Assembly (NCBI RefSeq): GCF_006715485.1 | Contig: NZ_VFNH01000002.1 | Location: 124,001-188,000 of the forward strand | DNA from: Herbaspirillum sp. SJZ107 | Lineage (GTDB): Bacteria; Pseudomonadota; Gammaproteobacteria; Burkholderiales; Burkholderiaceae_D | DNA: 64,000 nt | Reading direction: 5' to 3' | Part shown: positions 27,141 to 38,003 of the stretch, one piece after another | Numbering within the stretch: the stretch's first letter is position 1 | Layout of the letters: every line of letters begins with the position of its first letter | Notes under the pieces: model-generated | Databases searched by the model: none | What the model saw: the letters and a program-made list of their open reading frames with translations, nothing else | What the model was told of the DNA's origin: nothing | Translations under genes and position numbers: made by a program

Positions 27141-27189
27141 GTTTTGTTACTCGGATATGGGCGGAGTGCTTTATGATATAGCGTTTTTC

Positions 27190-27234
27190 GAGCGCTCGCT
27201 CGATCATTCAGGGCTGGTTTACGAGCTCTCGCTC
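27190..27234. promoter_or_regulatory. Imperfect direct repeat upstream of bamE
   Basis: GAGCGCTCGCTC (27190-27201) and GAGCTCTCGCTC (27223-27234) match at 11 of 12 positions and are spaced by 33 bp, close to three helical turns. They lie between fur and bamE. A factor binding on one DNA face is possible but unproven. Confidence 0.3.
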
Positions 27235-27253
27235 ACTTGTTTTGGGATTAGAT

Positions 27254-27865
27254 ATGCGCATCAAGAATGCCGTTTTCCATCGTTTCCACGTGCGCCCGGC
27301 GCTCGTGGCAGGTGTCGCCTGCACGGCGTTGCTGCTGTCGGGTTGCGCATCCTGGCGTAACCAGACCAAGGCGGCAGCGCCGGTGAGCACCGCAGCCACC
27401 GCGGTCGCCGCCGACGCCGACAAGTCTGCGGCAGCCGCAAACTCCGGTGCCCAGACCACCCGCGTCACCAAGCTGCAGAAATTCCTGTGGGTATTCTCGC
27501 CCTACCGTCCGGACATCCAGCAAGGCAACTTCGTGTCCGAAGAAATGATCAAGCAACTGAAGCCCGGCCAGACCCGCGACCAGGTCAAGTTCGTGCTCGG
27601 CACGCCGCTGCTGACCGACGCCTTCCACCGCGACCGCTGGGATTACCCGTTTTACCTGGCGCGCGGCAACGGCGAGCTGACCACCAGCCGCGTGACCGTG
27701 TATTTCAAGGATGACAAGGTCGACCACTTCGACGGTGGCAACCTGCCGAGCGAGCGCGACTACATCAATCGCCTGATCGGCATCTCGAAGTGGGAGCAGA
27801 AGAGCGCGGAAGAAGACATCGACGAAATCAAGCGCAAGCAGGAAAAAGCAGCAAAAGGAGAGTAA
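27254..27865 (+). CDS. bamE: Outer membrane assembly lipoprotein BamE
   Basis: 203 aa from ATG 27254 ([11 protein letters not shown]). The lipoprotein signal ends LLLSGC with lipid-Cys31, then an Ala-rich spacer. The SmpA/OmlA fold follows: [36 protein letters not shown] and RWDYPFYL. BamE supports the BAM complex that inserts outer-membrane proteins. The protein is longer than the E. coli one because of the spacer and a charged C-terminal tail ([18 protein letters not shown]). dapB starts 4 bp after the stop. Confidence 0.95.
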   Translation: MRIKNAVFHRFHVRPALVAGVACTALLLSGCASWRNQTKAAAPVSTAATAVAADADKSAAAANSGAQTTRVTKLQKFLWVFSPYRPDIQQGNFVSEEMIKQLKPGQTRDQVKFVLGTPLLTDAFHRDRWDYPFYLARGNGELTTSRVTVYFKDDKVDHFDGGNLPSERDYINRLIGISKWEQKSAEEDIDEIKRKQEKAAKGE

Positions 27866-27869
27866 AAGC

Positions 27870-28676
27870 ATGACCCAACTGAACATCGCAGTGGCCGGTG
27901 CCAGCGGCCGCATGGGCCGCATGCTGATCGAAGCCATCGCCGCCGCACCCGATGCCACGCTGTCCGGCGCACTCGACCGCGAGGGCTCGCCCTTCATCGG
28001 GTCGGACGCCGGCGCCTTTTCGGGACAACTGACCGGCGTGGTCATCCAGTCGGACCTGGACAAGGGCCTGGACGGCGCCGATTACCTGATCGATTTCACC
28101 CGCCCGGAAGGCACGCTGCGCCACCTCGAAGTCTGCGCCGAGAAGGGCATCAAGGTCATCATCGGTACCACCGGTTTCGATGATGCAGGCAAGGCCGCGA
28201 TCCGCGCCGCCGCCGAAAAGACCGCGGTCGTGTTCGCGCCGAACATGAGCATCGGCGTGAACGTCACGCTCAAATTGCTGGAAATGGCCGCGAAAAACTT
28301 CGCGGAAGGCTACGACATCGAGATCATCGAAGCCCACCACCGCCACAAGGTCGACGCCCCGTCCGGCACCGCGCTCAAGATGGGCGAAGTGATCGCCGAC
28401 GCGCTCGGCCGCGACCTGAAGGAATGTGCCGTCTACGGCCGCGAAGGCGTGACCGGCGAGCGCGACCCGTCGACCATCGGCTTCGCCACCGTGCGCGGCG
28501 GCGACATCGTCGGCGACCACACGGTGCTGTTCGCCGGCACCGGCGAGCGCATCGAGATCAGCCACAAGTCGAGCAGCCGCGTCAGCTACGCCCAGGGCTC
28601 GCTGCGCGCCGCGCGCTTCCTGGCCGACAAGCCGACCGGCTACTACGACATGCAGGATGTGCTCGGTCTGAAGTGA
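27870..28676 (+). CDS. dapB: 4-hydroxy-tetrahydrodipicolinate reductase DapB
   Basis: 268 aa, typical length. It reduces the product of DapA with NAD(P)H on the way to diaminopimelate and lysine. The N-terminal dinucleotide motif is [23 protein letters not shown] near 98, [10 protein letters not shown] near 124, and the catalytic segment [20 protein letters not shown] near 153-172 are clear. It is directly downstream of bamE. The start is preceded by AAAGGAGAG. A long-loop hairpin with a T-run follows. Confidence 0.97.
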   Translation: MTQLNIAVAGASGRMGRMLIEAIAAAPDATLSGALDREGSPFIGSDAGAFSGQLTGVVIQSDLDKGLDGADYLIDFTRPEGTLRHLEVCAEKGIKVIIGTTGFDDAGKAAIRAAAEKTAVVFAPNMSIGVNVTLKLLEMAAKNFAEGYDIEIIEAHHRHKVDAPSGTALKMGEVIADALGRDLKECAVYGREGVTGERDPSTIGFATVRGGDIVGDHTVLFAGTGERIEISHKSSSRVSYAQGSLRAARFLADKPTGYYDMQDVLGLK

Positions 28677-28717
28677 CTGGGCCTGAAAGCCTGACCCCCT
28701 GACGCGCCCCGCGCGCG

Positions 28718-28785
28718 ACGCCCGCCGAACTGGACGGCTTGCCCGGCGATCTGCTGGCATACTGACCGGGACGGCGGGCGTTTTA
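28718..28785 (+). terminator. Probable dapB terminator
   Basis: ACGCCCGCCG (28718-28727) and CGGCGGGCGT (28772-28781) form a perfect 10-bp stem followed by TTTT. The 44-nt loop is unusually long, so confidence is moderate. Confidence 0.5.
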
Positions 28786-28851
28786 TTGAGCGATCGTTCG
28801 CCCACCACCGCCGTCGCATCTGTTCCAAGTTATTCCCCAGAGGAGACCCCC

Positions 28852-29178
28852 ATGCCCACCGTCGAACTGAACGGCGCCGCCATCACCGACGCAGAAAGCT
28901 TCCACCGCGAGAGCGCCCGCGCCTTCGGTTTCCCGGACTCGTATCCGCACACCATGGATTCCTGGGTCGACTGCCTCAGCTACCTGCGCGACGAAGACGG
29001 CATGAGCAGCATCCGCCTCAAGCCGGACGAAACCCTGCACATCGTGGTCACCCACTCGGAAGCCCTGAGGGAACGGGCCGAGGACGTGCTGGAAGAGATG
29101 GCGTTCTGCATCATCGGCATCAACGAGCGTTACGAAGACTACGGCGAGAAGCCGGCACTGGAACTCGAACTGCGCTAG
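28852..29178 (+). CDS. Barstar-like protein
   Basis: 108 aa from ATG 28852, with GAGGAGA upstream. It matches the barstar family fold: VELNGAAITDAESFHRESAR, then FGFPDSYPHTMDSWVDCLSYL, the acidic helix that in barstar plugs the RNase active site, and the C-terminal ALELELR strand. Known barstars inhibit barnase-type ribonucleases. No such nuclease is encoded nearby, so it is an orphan inhibitor or has another role. It is flanked by a terminator and the leuS promoter, so it is probably transcribed alone. Confidence 0.8.
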   Translation: MPTVELNGAAITDAESFHRESARAFGFPDSYPHTMDSWVDCLSYLRDEDGMSSIRLKPDETLHIVVTHSEALRERAEDVLEEMAFCIIGINERYEDYGEKPALELELR

Positions 29179-31899
<2,721 letters not shown>

Positions 31900-31902
31900 G
31901 CG

Positions 31903-32427
31903 ATGACCATCTCCTCCTCCAAAAGAAGGATGGTGCTGCGCGCGGCTGCAGCCATGGCGGTGGCAGTCGCCCTGCCGGGCTGCGGCTTCCAGCTGCGCGG
32001 TTCGAACGGCAGCTACACGATGCCCTTCCGCAGCATCTACATCGGCTTCCCGGACAACTCGGCGCTGGGCACGGAACTCAAGCGCAACCTGCGCGCGGGC
32101 AACGTGGCCATCGCCGACTCGGCCACCGCGGCCGAGGCCCAGCTGGTGGTGCTGAGCGAGAACCGCGGCAAGCAGATCCTGTCGCTGAACAGCCTGGGCC
32201 GCGTGCGCGAATACCTGCTGACCTACACGTTGTCTTTCACGGTGCGCGACCCGAAAGGCGTCGAGCTGATGGCGCCGGCCGAGATCTCGCTGCGCCGGAA
32301 CATGGCCTTCGACGAAACCCAGGTGCTGGCCAAGGAATCCGAAGAAGCGCTGCTGTACCGCGACATGCAGGCCGACCTGGTACAACAGATCATGCGCCGC
32401 CTGGCGGCAATGAAGCCGGCGACGTAA
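31903..32427 (+). CDS. lptE: LPS-assembly lipoprotein LptE
   Basis: 174 aa. The lipobox ALPGC places the lipid-Cys at residue 27, followed by GFQLRGSNGSYTMPFRSIYIG, characteristic of LptE/RlpB. LptE plugs the LptD barrel at the outer membrane and helps receive lipopolysaccharide. It starts 3 bp after leuS and ends 11 bp before holA. Its partner lptD is about 13 kb upstream at 16976. Confidence 0.94.
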   Translation: MTISSSKRRMVLRAAAAMAVAVALPGCGFQLRGSNGSYTMPFRSIYIGFPDNSALGTELKRNLRAGNVAIADSATAAEAQLVVLSENRGKQILSLNSLGRVREYLLTYTLSFTVRDPKGVELMAPAEISLRRNMAFDETQVLAKESEEALLYRDMQADLVQQIMRRLAAMKPAT

Positions 32428-32438
32428 GAGGAAACCCC

Positions 32439-33452
32439 ATGCAACTTCGGCCTGAGGCGCTCGACGGGCACCTCGCCAAGGGGCTCGCGCCCCTGTACGT
32501 GATCACCAGCGACGAGCACCTGCTGGCGCTGGAAGCGGCGGACAAGATCCGCGCCAAGGCGCGCGCGCAGGGCTTTTCCGAGCGCGACGTGCTCACCGTC
32601 GAGCGCAGCTTCAAGTGGGGCGAGCTGCTGGCCGCCAACCAGGAAATGTCCCTGTTCGGCGACAAGAAGCTGATCGAGCTGCGCATCCCCGGCGGCAAGC
32701 CGGGCAAGGACGGCAGCGCGGCGCTGCAGAACTACGCGAAGGACCTGAACCCGGACAACCTGACCCTGATCACGCTGCCCAAGCTCGACTGGCAGACGGC
32801 CAAGGCAGCCTGGGTGGCGCAGCTGCAGCAGGCCGCGGTCTACATCGAGATCCCGAACGTCGAACGCGCCCAGCTGCCGAACTGGATCGGCATGCGCTTG
32901 AGCAGCCAGGGGCAGGGCACCGACCGCCACGGTCTCGATTTCATCGCGGATCGCGTAGAAGGCAACCTGCTGGCGGCGCACCAGGAAATCCAGAAGCTGG
33001 GCCTGCTGTACGAGCCGGGCAAGCTGACCTATGAACAGGTGCACGACGCGGTGCTGAACGTGGCGCGCTACGACGTGTTCAAGCTGTCCGAAGCGATGCT
33101 GGCCGGCGATCCGGCACGCCTGGTACGCATGCTGGAAGGCCTGAAAGGCGAGGGCGAGGCGCTGCCGCTGGTGCTGTGGGCGGTGTCCGAGGAAATCCGC
33201 ACGCTGCTAAAATTGAAAGCCGGCATGGCGCAGGGCCGGCCGCTCGGTGCGCTGCTGAAGGAATACCGCATCTGGGGTCCGCGCGAACGGATGATGGAGC
33301 CGGCGCTGCGCCGGATTTCGCTGCCGACCCTGGAAGCGGCGCTGCAGCAGGCGGCCCAGGTCGACAAGATGGTCAAGGGCTTGCGCGCGAAGCAGTTCGC
33401 GGGCGATGCGTGGGATGCGATGCTGCAGCTGGCGCTGCGGGTCGCTTCGTGA
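32439..33452 (+). CDS. holA: DNA polymerase III delta subunit HolA
   Basis: 337 aa from ATG 32439 (MQLRPEALDGHLAKGLAPLY), preceded by AAGAGGAAA. It is the clamp-loader subunit that opens the beta clamp. The N-terminal AAA-like region includes YVITSDEHLLALEAADKIR and SLFGDKKLIELRIPGG; later DRVEGNLLAAHQEIQKLGLL and the helical collar domain are visible. Context leuS-lptE-holA strongly supports the call. No nadD follows here; proA takes its place 18 bp downstream. Confidence 0.95.
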   Translation: MQLRPEALDGHLAKGLAPLYVITSDEHLLALEAADKIRAKARAQGFSERDVLTVERSFKWGELLAANQEMSLFGDKKLIELRIPGGKPGKDGSAALQNYAKDLNPDNLTLITLPKLDWQTAKAAWVAQLQQAAVYIEIPNVERAQLPNWIGMRLSSQGQGTDRHGLDFIADRVEGNLLAAHQEIQKLGLLYEPGKLTYEQVHDAVLNVARYDVFKLSEAMLAGDPARLVRMLEGLKGEGEALPLVLWAVSEEIRTLLKLKAGMAQGRPLGALLKEYRIWGPRERMMEPALRRISLPTLEAALQQAAQVDKMVKGLRAKQFAGDAWDAMLQLALRVAS

Positions 33453-33470
33453 AATAAATCGGACTGCACA

Positions 33471-34736
33471 ATGAACATCACTGAATACATGCACACCATC
33501 GGCGGTCAGGCGAGAAGCGCCTCGCGCGCCATGGCCCGCGCCGACAGCGCCACCCGCAACCAGGCCCTGCTCCTGATCGCCGCCGCCATCGAACGCGACG
33601 CGCCGGCCCTGGTCGAAGCCAACGCGCGCGACCTCGAGGCCGCCCGTGCCAACGGCCTGGCGCCGGCCCTGCTCGACCGTCTGGCGTTGTCGAGCAAGGC
33701 GATCGCCACCATGGTCGACGGCCTGCGCCAGATCGTCGCGCTGCCGGACCCGATCGGCGAAATCAGCGGCATGAAATTCCGCCCGAGCGGCATCCAGGTC
33801 GGCCAGATGCGCGTGCCGCTGGGCGTGATCGGCATCATCTACGAGGCGCGCCCGAACGTGACCGTGGATGCGGCCGGCCTGTGCATCAAGAGCGGCAATG
33901 CCGCCATCCTGCGCGGCGGTTCCGAAGCGATCCACTGCAACCGCGCGCTGGCCGCGCTGGTGGCCGAGGGCCTGCGCGGCGCCGGCCTGCCCGAGCACGG
34001 CGTGCAGGTGGTGGACACGGTCGACCGCGCCGCCGTCGGCGCCCTGATCACGATGCCGGAGTACGTCGACGTGATCGTCCCGCGCGGCGGCAAGGGCCTG
34101 ATCGAGCGCCTCATGAAAGAGTCGACGGTCCCGATGATCAAGCACCTGGACGGCATCTGCCACGTCTACATCGACGCCAAGGCCGATCTCGCCAAGGCGC
34201 TGCCGATCGCCATGAACGCCAAGACCCACCGCTACGGCACCTGCAACACGATGGAGACGCTGCTGGTGGCGCGCGCCATCGCCCCCACGGTGCTGCCGCA
34301 GCTGGCCGACCTGTATGCGACCAAAGAGGTCGAGCTGCGCGCCGACCCGGAAGCGCTGGCCATCCTGCAGGGCTATCCGCACCTGGCGCCGGCCACGGAC
34401 GAGGACTGGCGCACCGAATACCTGGCGCCGATCCTGGCGGTGAAGATCGTCGACGGCATCGACGCCGCGATCGAGCATATCAACACCTGGTCGTCGAAGC
34501 ACACCGACGCCATCGTCACCGAAGACTACAGCGACGCCATGCGCTTCCTGCGCGAAGTCGATTCGGCCTCGGTGATGGTGAACGCCTCGACCCGCTTCGC
34601 CGACGGTTTCGAGTACGGCCTGGGCGCCGAGATCGGGATCTCGAACGACAAGCTGCATGCGCGCGGGCCGGTCGGGCTGGAAGGGCTGACCTCACTCAAA
34701 TATGTGGTCTTTGGCCACGGCGAGATTCGTAACTAA
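33471..34736 (+). CDS. proA: Gamma-glutamyl phosphate reductase ProA
   Basis: 421 aa. It reduces glutamyl-5-phosphate with NADPH to glutamate semialdehyde in proline synthesis. The aldehyde-dehydrogenase-like motifs are intact: [42 protein letters not shown], the catalytic Cys258 in [12 protein letters not shown], and the C-terminal [20 protein letters not shown]. It follows holA by 18 bp and hemJ begins 14 bp after its stop, so it is likely part of the leuS-led transcript. proB is not in the window. Confidence 0.97.
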   Translation: MNITEYMHTIGGQARSASRAMARADSATRNQALLLIAAAIERDAPALVEANARDLEAARANGLAPALLDRLALSSKAIATMVDGLRQIVALPDPIGEISGMKFRPSGIQVGQMRVPLGVIGIIYEARPNVTVDAAGLCIKSGNAAILRGGSEAIHCNRALAALVAEGLRGAGLPEHGVQVVDTVDRAAVGALITMPEYVDVIVPRGGKGLIERLMKESTVPMIKHLDGICHVYIDAKADLAKALPIAMNAKTHRYGTCNTMETLLVARAIAPTVLPQLADLYATKEVELRADPEALAILQGYPHLAPATDEDWRTEYLAPILAVKIVDGIDAAIEHINTWSSKHTDAIVTEDYSDAMRFLREVDSASVMVNASTRFADGFEYGLGAEIGISNDKLHARGPVGLEGLTSLKYVVFGHGEIRN

Positions 34737-34750
34737 CAAGAAAGCGCTGC

Positions 34751-35167
34751 ATGGCCTACCTCTGGATCAAAGCCTTCCACATCATCTTCATCGCCTCCTG
34801 GTTTGCCGGCCTGTTCTACCTGCCGCGCATCTACGTGAACCTGGCCCAGGAAACCAATCCGGCGGCACTCGAGCGCCTGCTCGGCATGGCCCGCCGCCTG
34901 TTCCGCTTCACCACGATGCTGGCGGTGCCGGCGCTGCTGCTGGGCCTCTGGCTATGGCTGGGCTACGGCATCCGCGGCGGCTGGCTGCATGCGAAACTGG
35001 CGCTGGTGATCCTGGTGATCGGCTACCATCACGCGTGCGGATCGCTGCTGAAAAAGTTCGAGCGCGGCGTGAACACGCGCAGCCACAAGTGGTTCCGCGT
35101 GTTCAATGAAGTGCCGGTTTTGCTGCTGATTGCGATTGTGATTCTGGTCGTGGTCAAGCCGTTCTAA
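34751..35167 (+). CDS. hemJ: Protoporphyrinogen IX oxidase HemJ-like membrane protein
   Basis: 138 aa with four hydrophobic helices. The N-terminal AYLWIKAFHIIFIASWFAGL with the conserved His10, LYLPRIYVN-type segment and the later KLALVILVIGYHHACG (conserved Lys and His) match the HemJ/TIGR00701 family. HemJ oxidises protoporphyrinogen IX to protoporphyrin IX in heme synthesis in bacteria that lack HemG and HemY. It is 14 bp after proA. The family assignment is firm; enzymatic role is by homology. Confidence 0.88.
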   Translation: MAYLWIKAFHIIFIASWFAGLFYLPRIYVNLAQETNPAALERLLGMARRLFRFTTMLAVPALLLGLWLWLGYGIRGGWLHAKLALVILVIGYHHACGSLLKKFERGVNTRSHKWFRVFNEVPVLLLIAIVILVVVKPF

Positions 35168-35182
35168 GCGCCAGCTTTAAAA

Positions 35183-35210
35183 CGTCGCCCCTGCCTGCGC
35201 AGGGGCGACG
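35183..35210. repeat. REP-like single hairpin, copy B
   Basis: CGTCGCCCCTGC and GCAGGGGCGACG form a perfect 12-bp stem around a CTGC loop. It matches one arm of the paired elements at 6651 and 57432. It lies 16 bp after the hemJ stop and could also help end transcription. Confidence 0.75.
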
Positions 35211-35281
35211 GGATTTTCCGGCGGCCGGATCCTGATCCCGGCCGCTTCTATTTTGTAAACAACGGACAAAAGGTTCCCCCG

Positions 35282-36502
35282 ATGACTTCCTATTTCTGCC
35301 CCTGCCCACGCGGCATGGAACAAGCCCTCGCCGACGAACTCGCCGAGATCGCACAGACGACCAACAGCAAGACCCTGAAGGTCCACAACCAGGTCCCCGG
35401 CGGCGTCCACTGCTCGGGCGACATGCTCGACGCCTACCGCCTCAACCTGCATTCGCGCATCGCCTCGCGCGTGCTGATGCGCATGGCAAATAAAACCTAC
35501 AGCAACGAGAACGACATCTACGACCTGGTGCTCGAGCAGACCTGGGAAGACTGGTTCAGTGTCGACCACACCATCCGCGTCGACCTCACCGCCATCAAGT
35601 CGCCGCTGAAAAGCCTGGAATTCACGACGCTGAAGATCAAGGACGCCGTGTGCGACCGCTTCCGCGACCAGTTCGGCAAGCGGCCGTCGGTCGACACGCG
35701 CACGCCGGACATGCGCATCGTCGGCTTCCTCGACGCGCGCAACTTCACGATCTACCTGGACACCTCGGGCGAGGCGCTGTTCAAGCGCGGCTGGCGCGAA
35801 GAGACCGGCGACGCGCCGCTGCGCGAGAACCTGGCCGCAGGCCTGCTGCGCGTGGCCGGCTGGAAGCCGGGCGTGCCGCTGTTCGACCCGATGTGCGGTT
35901 CCGGCACGATCCTGATCGAGGCCGCCCAGATGGTGCAGGGCATTCCGCCGGGCGCGCGCCGCCGCTTCGCCTTCGAGCAGTTCGCCAACTTCGACCGCCA
36001 GGCCTGGCAGGACATGAAGGCCTCGATCAAGCCGAACCCGCTCCCAAGCGAGCCGACCATCTTCGGCTCCGACATCTCGGGCGACATGGTGGCGATGACG
36101 CGCCATAACCTGCGCGCGGCCGGCGTCCTGTTCGAGGTGCCGCTCAAGCAGATCGAGGCGCAGCAGGTGCAGCCACCGACCGCCACCCCGGGCCTGGTGG
36201 TCACCAACCCGCCCTACGGCGAGCGTATCGGCGTGCGCGGCGATTCCACCATCCCGCAGGACGAGATGGCGGTCGGCTTCTACCAGCAGCTGTCGAGCAC
36301 CCTGAAGCAGCGCTTCGCCGGCTGGACCGTGTACCTGTTCACGGCCGACCTGGGGGTGCCCAAGATGCTGCGCCTGAAGGAATCGCGCAAGACCCCGTTC
36401 TTCAACGGCGCGCTCGAATGCCGCCTGTTCCGCTTCGACATGGTCGCCGGCTTCAACCGCCGCGACGGGGCAAAACCGGACGCCAAACCCGCACAACAAT
36501 AA
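35282..36502 (+). CDS. rlmL: THUMP-domain 23S rRNA guanine-N2 methyltransferase (RlmL-like)
   Basis: 406 aa. An N-terminal THUMP RNA-binding domain (to ~170) is followed by a Rossmann methyltransferase with DPMCGSGTILIEAAQ near residues 204-218 and the catalytic VTNPPYGERIG near 307-317. This is the RlmL/YpsC family that methylates guanosine in 23S rRNA. It corresponds only to the RlmL half of the fused E. coli RlmKL protein. The MFS gene begins 2 bp after its stop, so the two are translationally adjacent. Confidence 0.88.
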   Translation: MTSYFCPCPRGMEQALADELAEIAQTTNSKTLKVHNQVPGGVHCSGDMLDAYRLNLHSRIASRVLMRMANKTYSNENDIYDLVLEQTWEDWFSVDHTIRVDLTAIKSPLKSLEFTTLKIKDAVCDRFRDQFGKRPSVDTRTPDMRIVGFLDARNFTIYLDTSGEALFKRGWREETGDAPLRENLAAGLLRVAGWKPGVPLFDPMCGSGTILIEAAQMVQGIPPGARRRFAFEQFANFDRQAWQDMKASIKPNPLPSEPTIFGSDISGDMVAMTRHNLRAAGVLFEVPLKQIEAQQVQPPTATPGLVVTNPPYGERIGVRGDSTIPQDEMAVGFYQQLSSTLKQRFAGWTVYLFTADLGVPKMLRLKESRKTPFFNGALECRLFRFDMVAGFNRRDGAKPDAKPAQQ

Positions 36503-36504
36503 CC

Positions 36505-37779
36505 ATGCTGCCCGAACCAGAACCCGACAACCTGCCGAAGGATCCCGTCACCCCGGTACCGCTGCCCGCGCCGCACAAGGTCACGATGCTGTCGGCCGGC
36601 GGCCTGGCCGCACTGCTGGCCGCGCTGGCGATGCTGGGACCGTTCTCGGTCGACGCCTACCTGCCGGCCTTCCCGGCGATCCAGGACAGCCTGCACGCGA
36701 CCTCGATCGAAGTCCAGCAGACGCTGACCGCCTACATGCTGGCCTTTGCCGTCATGTCGCTGTGGCACGGCGCGCTGTCGGACGCCTTCGGGCGCCGTAA
36801 CGTGATCCTGGTCGGCCTGGTCGTGTTCGCGGTCGGCACGCTCGGCTGCGCGTCCGCGCATTCGGTGCATTACCTGTGGATCTTCCGCATCATGCAAGGC
36901 ATCTCGGCCGGTGCCGGGGTGGTGGTCGGGCGCGCCATCATCCGCGACCTGTATTCGGATGCGCCGGCCGCGCGCCTGCTGTCGATGGTGACGATGATCT
37001 TCTCGATCGCGCCGGCGATCGCGCCGGTGCTGGGCGGCTGGGTGGTCACCCTGTTCGACTGGCGCGCCATCTTCCTCGGCCTGCTGGTGTTCAGCCTGGG
37101 CCTGTGGTGGGTGTGCTGGCAGCACCTGCCGGAAACCGTGCCGAAAGAGCAGCGCCAGCCCTTCAATCCGCGCTTCCTGGCCAGGAGTTACTGGGACATC
37201 TTCAGTTCGGTGCAATTCCAGATGAAGTCGGGCGTCACCGCCTTCAACTTCGGCGGCATGTTCCTGTTCATCTCGGGCGCGCCGGTGCTGCTGCCGGTGC
37301 ACCTGCACCTGGGGCCGTCGGACTTCGCCTGGCTGTTCGTGCCGGCCGTGGGCGGCATCTTCCTGGGTGCGCTGGCAGCCAACCGGCTGGCCGGCAAGAT
37401 GCATTTCTCGCGCCAGATCGGGATCGGCTATGCCTTCATGCTGGCCGCGGTGACCTTCAGCGTGAGCTATCACGGGTTCTTCCCGCCGGCACTGCCGTGG
37501 ACCGTGCTGCCGATGTTCTTCTATAACTTCGGCAGTTCGGTCATCAACCCCAGCGCGACCCTGCTGGCGCTCGACCTGTTCCCGCACATCCGCGGCACCG
37601 CGGCTTCCTGCCAATCGTTCCTGACCACGCTGATGGGGGCGATCGTGGCCGGCATCGTGGCGCCGGCGCTGACCCATTCGGTGCTGGCGATGGCGCTTGG
37701 TCAGGCAGCCTTTGCGCTGGCCTCGCTGGCGTGCTGGATGGTGTCGCGCCATTACCGCCGGCGCAACGGATTGGCATGA
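36505..37779 (+). CDS. Bcr/CflA-family MFS drug exporter
   Basis: 424 aa from ATG 36505 (MLPEPEPDNLPKDPV). About 12 membrane helices are recognisable. Family features include GPFSVDAYLPAFPAIQDSLHA in the first loop, the motif A-like LSDAFGRRNVILVGL, and RIMQGISAGAGVVVGRAIIRDL. Bcr/CflA proteins export bicyclomycin, chloramphenicol-like compounds or sulfonamides by proton antiport; the real substrate here is unknown. It directly follows the rlmL-like gene. Confidence 0.9.
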   Translation: MLPEPEPDNLPKDPVTPVPLPAPHKVTMLSAGGLAALLAALAMLGPFSVDAYLPAFPAIQDSLHATSIEVQQTLTAYMLAFAVMSLWHGALSDAFGRRNVILVGLVVFAVGTLGCASAHSVHYLWIFRIMQGISAGAGVVVGRAIIRDLYSDAPAARLLSMVTMIFSIAPAIAPVLGGWVVTLFDWRAIFLGLLVFSLGLWWVCWQHLPETVPKEQRQPFNPRFLARSYWDIFSSVQFQMKSGVTAFNFGGMFLFISGAPVLLPVHLHLGPSDFAWLFVPAVGGIFLGALAANRLAGKMHFSRQIGIGYAFMLAAVTFSVSYHGFFPPALPWTVLPMFFYNFGSSVINPSATLLALDLFPHIRGTAASCQSFLTTLMGAIVAGIVAPALTHSVLAMALGQAAFALASLACWMVSRHYRRRNGLA

Positions 37780-37793
37780 GCGGCTTGCACAAA

Positions 37794-37824
37794 GATCGCA
37801 GACCTGTCATACAGGTATGCGATC
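37794..37824 (+). terminator. Strong hairpin after the MFS gene
   Basis: GATCGCAGACCTGT (37794-37807) and ACAGGTATGCGATC (37811-37824) are inverted copies with one mismatch and a 3-nt gap, 14 bp after the MFS stop. There is no clear T-run. It could be a terminator-like structure or a protein-binding site. The rest of the gap to 38003 is AT-rich without a recognised gene. Confidence 0.45.
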
Positions 37825-38003
37825 ATTCTCTGTTCAATATCTATACGTTCTGGTCAAGTTGTGACTCTAAAACACATCACTTTTGTTAGAAACTGTTGTT
37901 CCCGGCCAGAAATGTATATATGCTAAGACCCGTTTTCATTATGAGAACAGAGCCTAAAACATTGCTCTTTTCAAAAGATTAGAAATAAGATACCTCGTGG
38001 CGG

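Noticed and set aside
28852-29178. Barstar-like gene as part of a contact-dependent toxin locus
   Set aside because: No large toxin gene, secretion partner or second immunity gene is present; neighbours are dapB and leuS.
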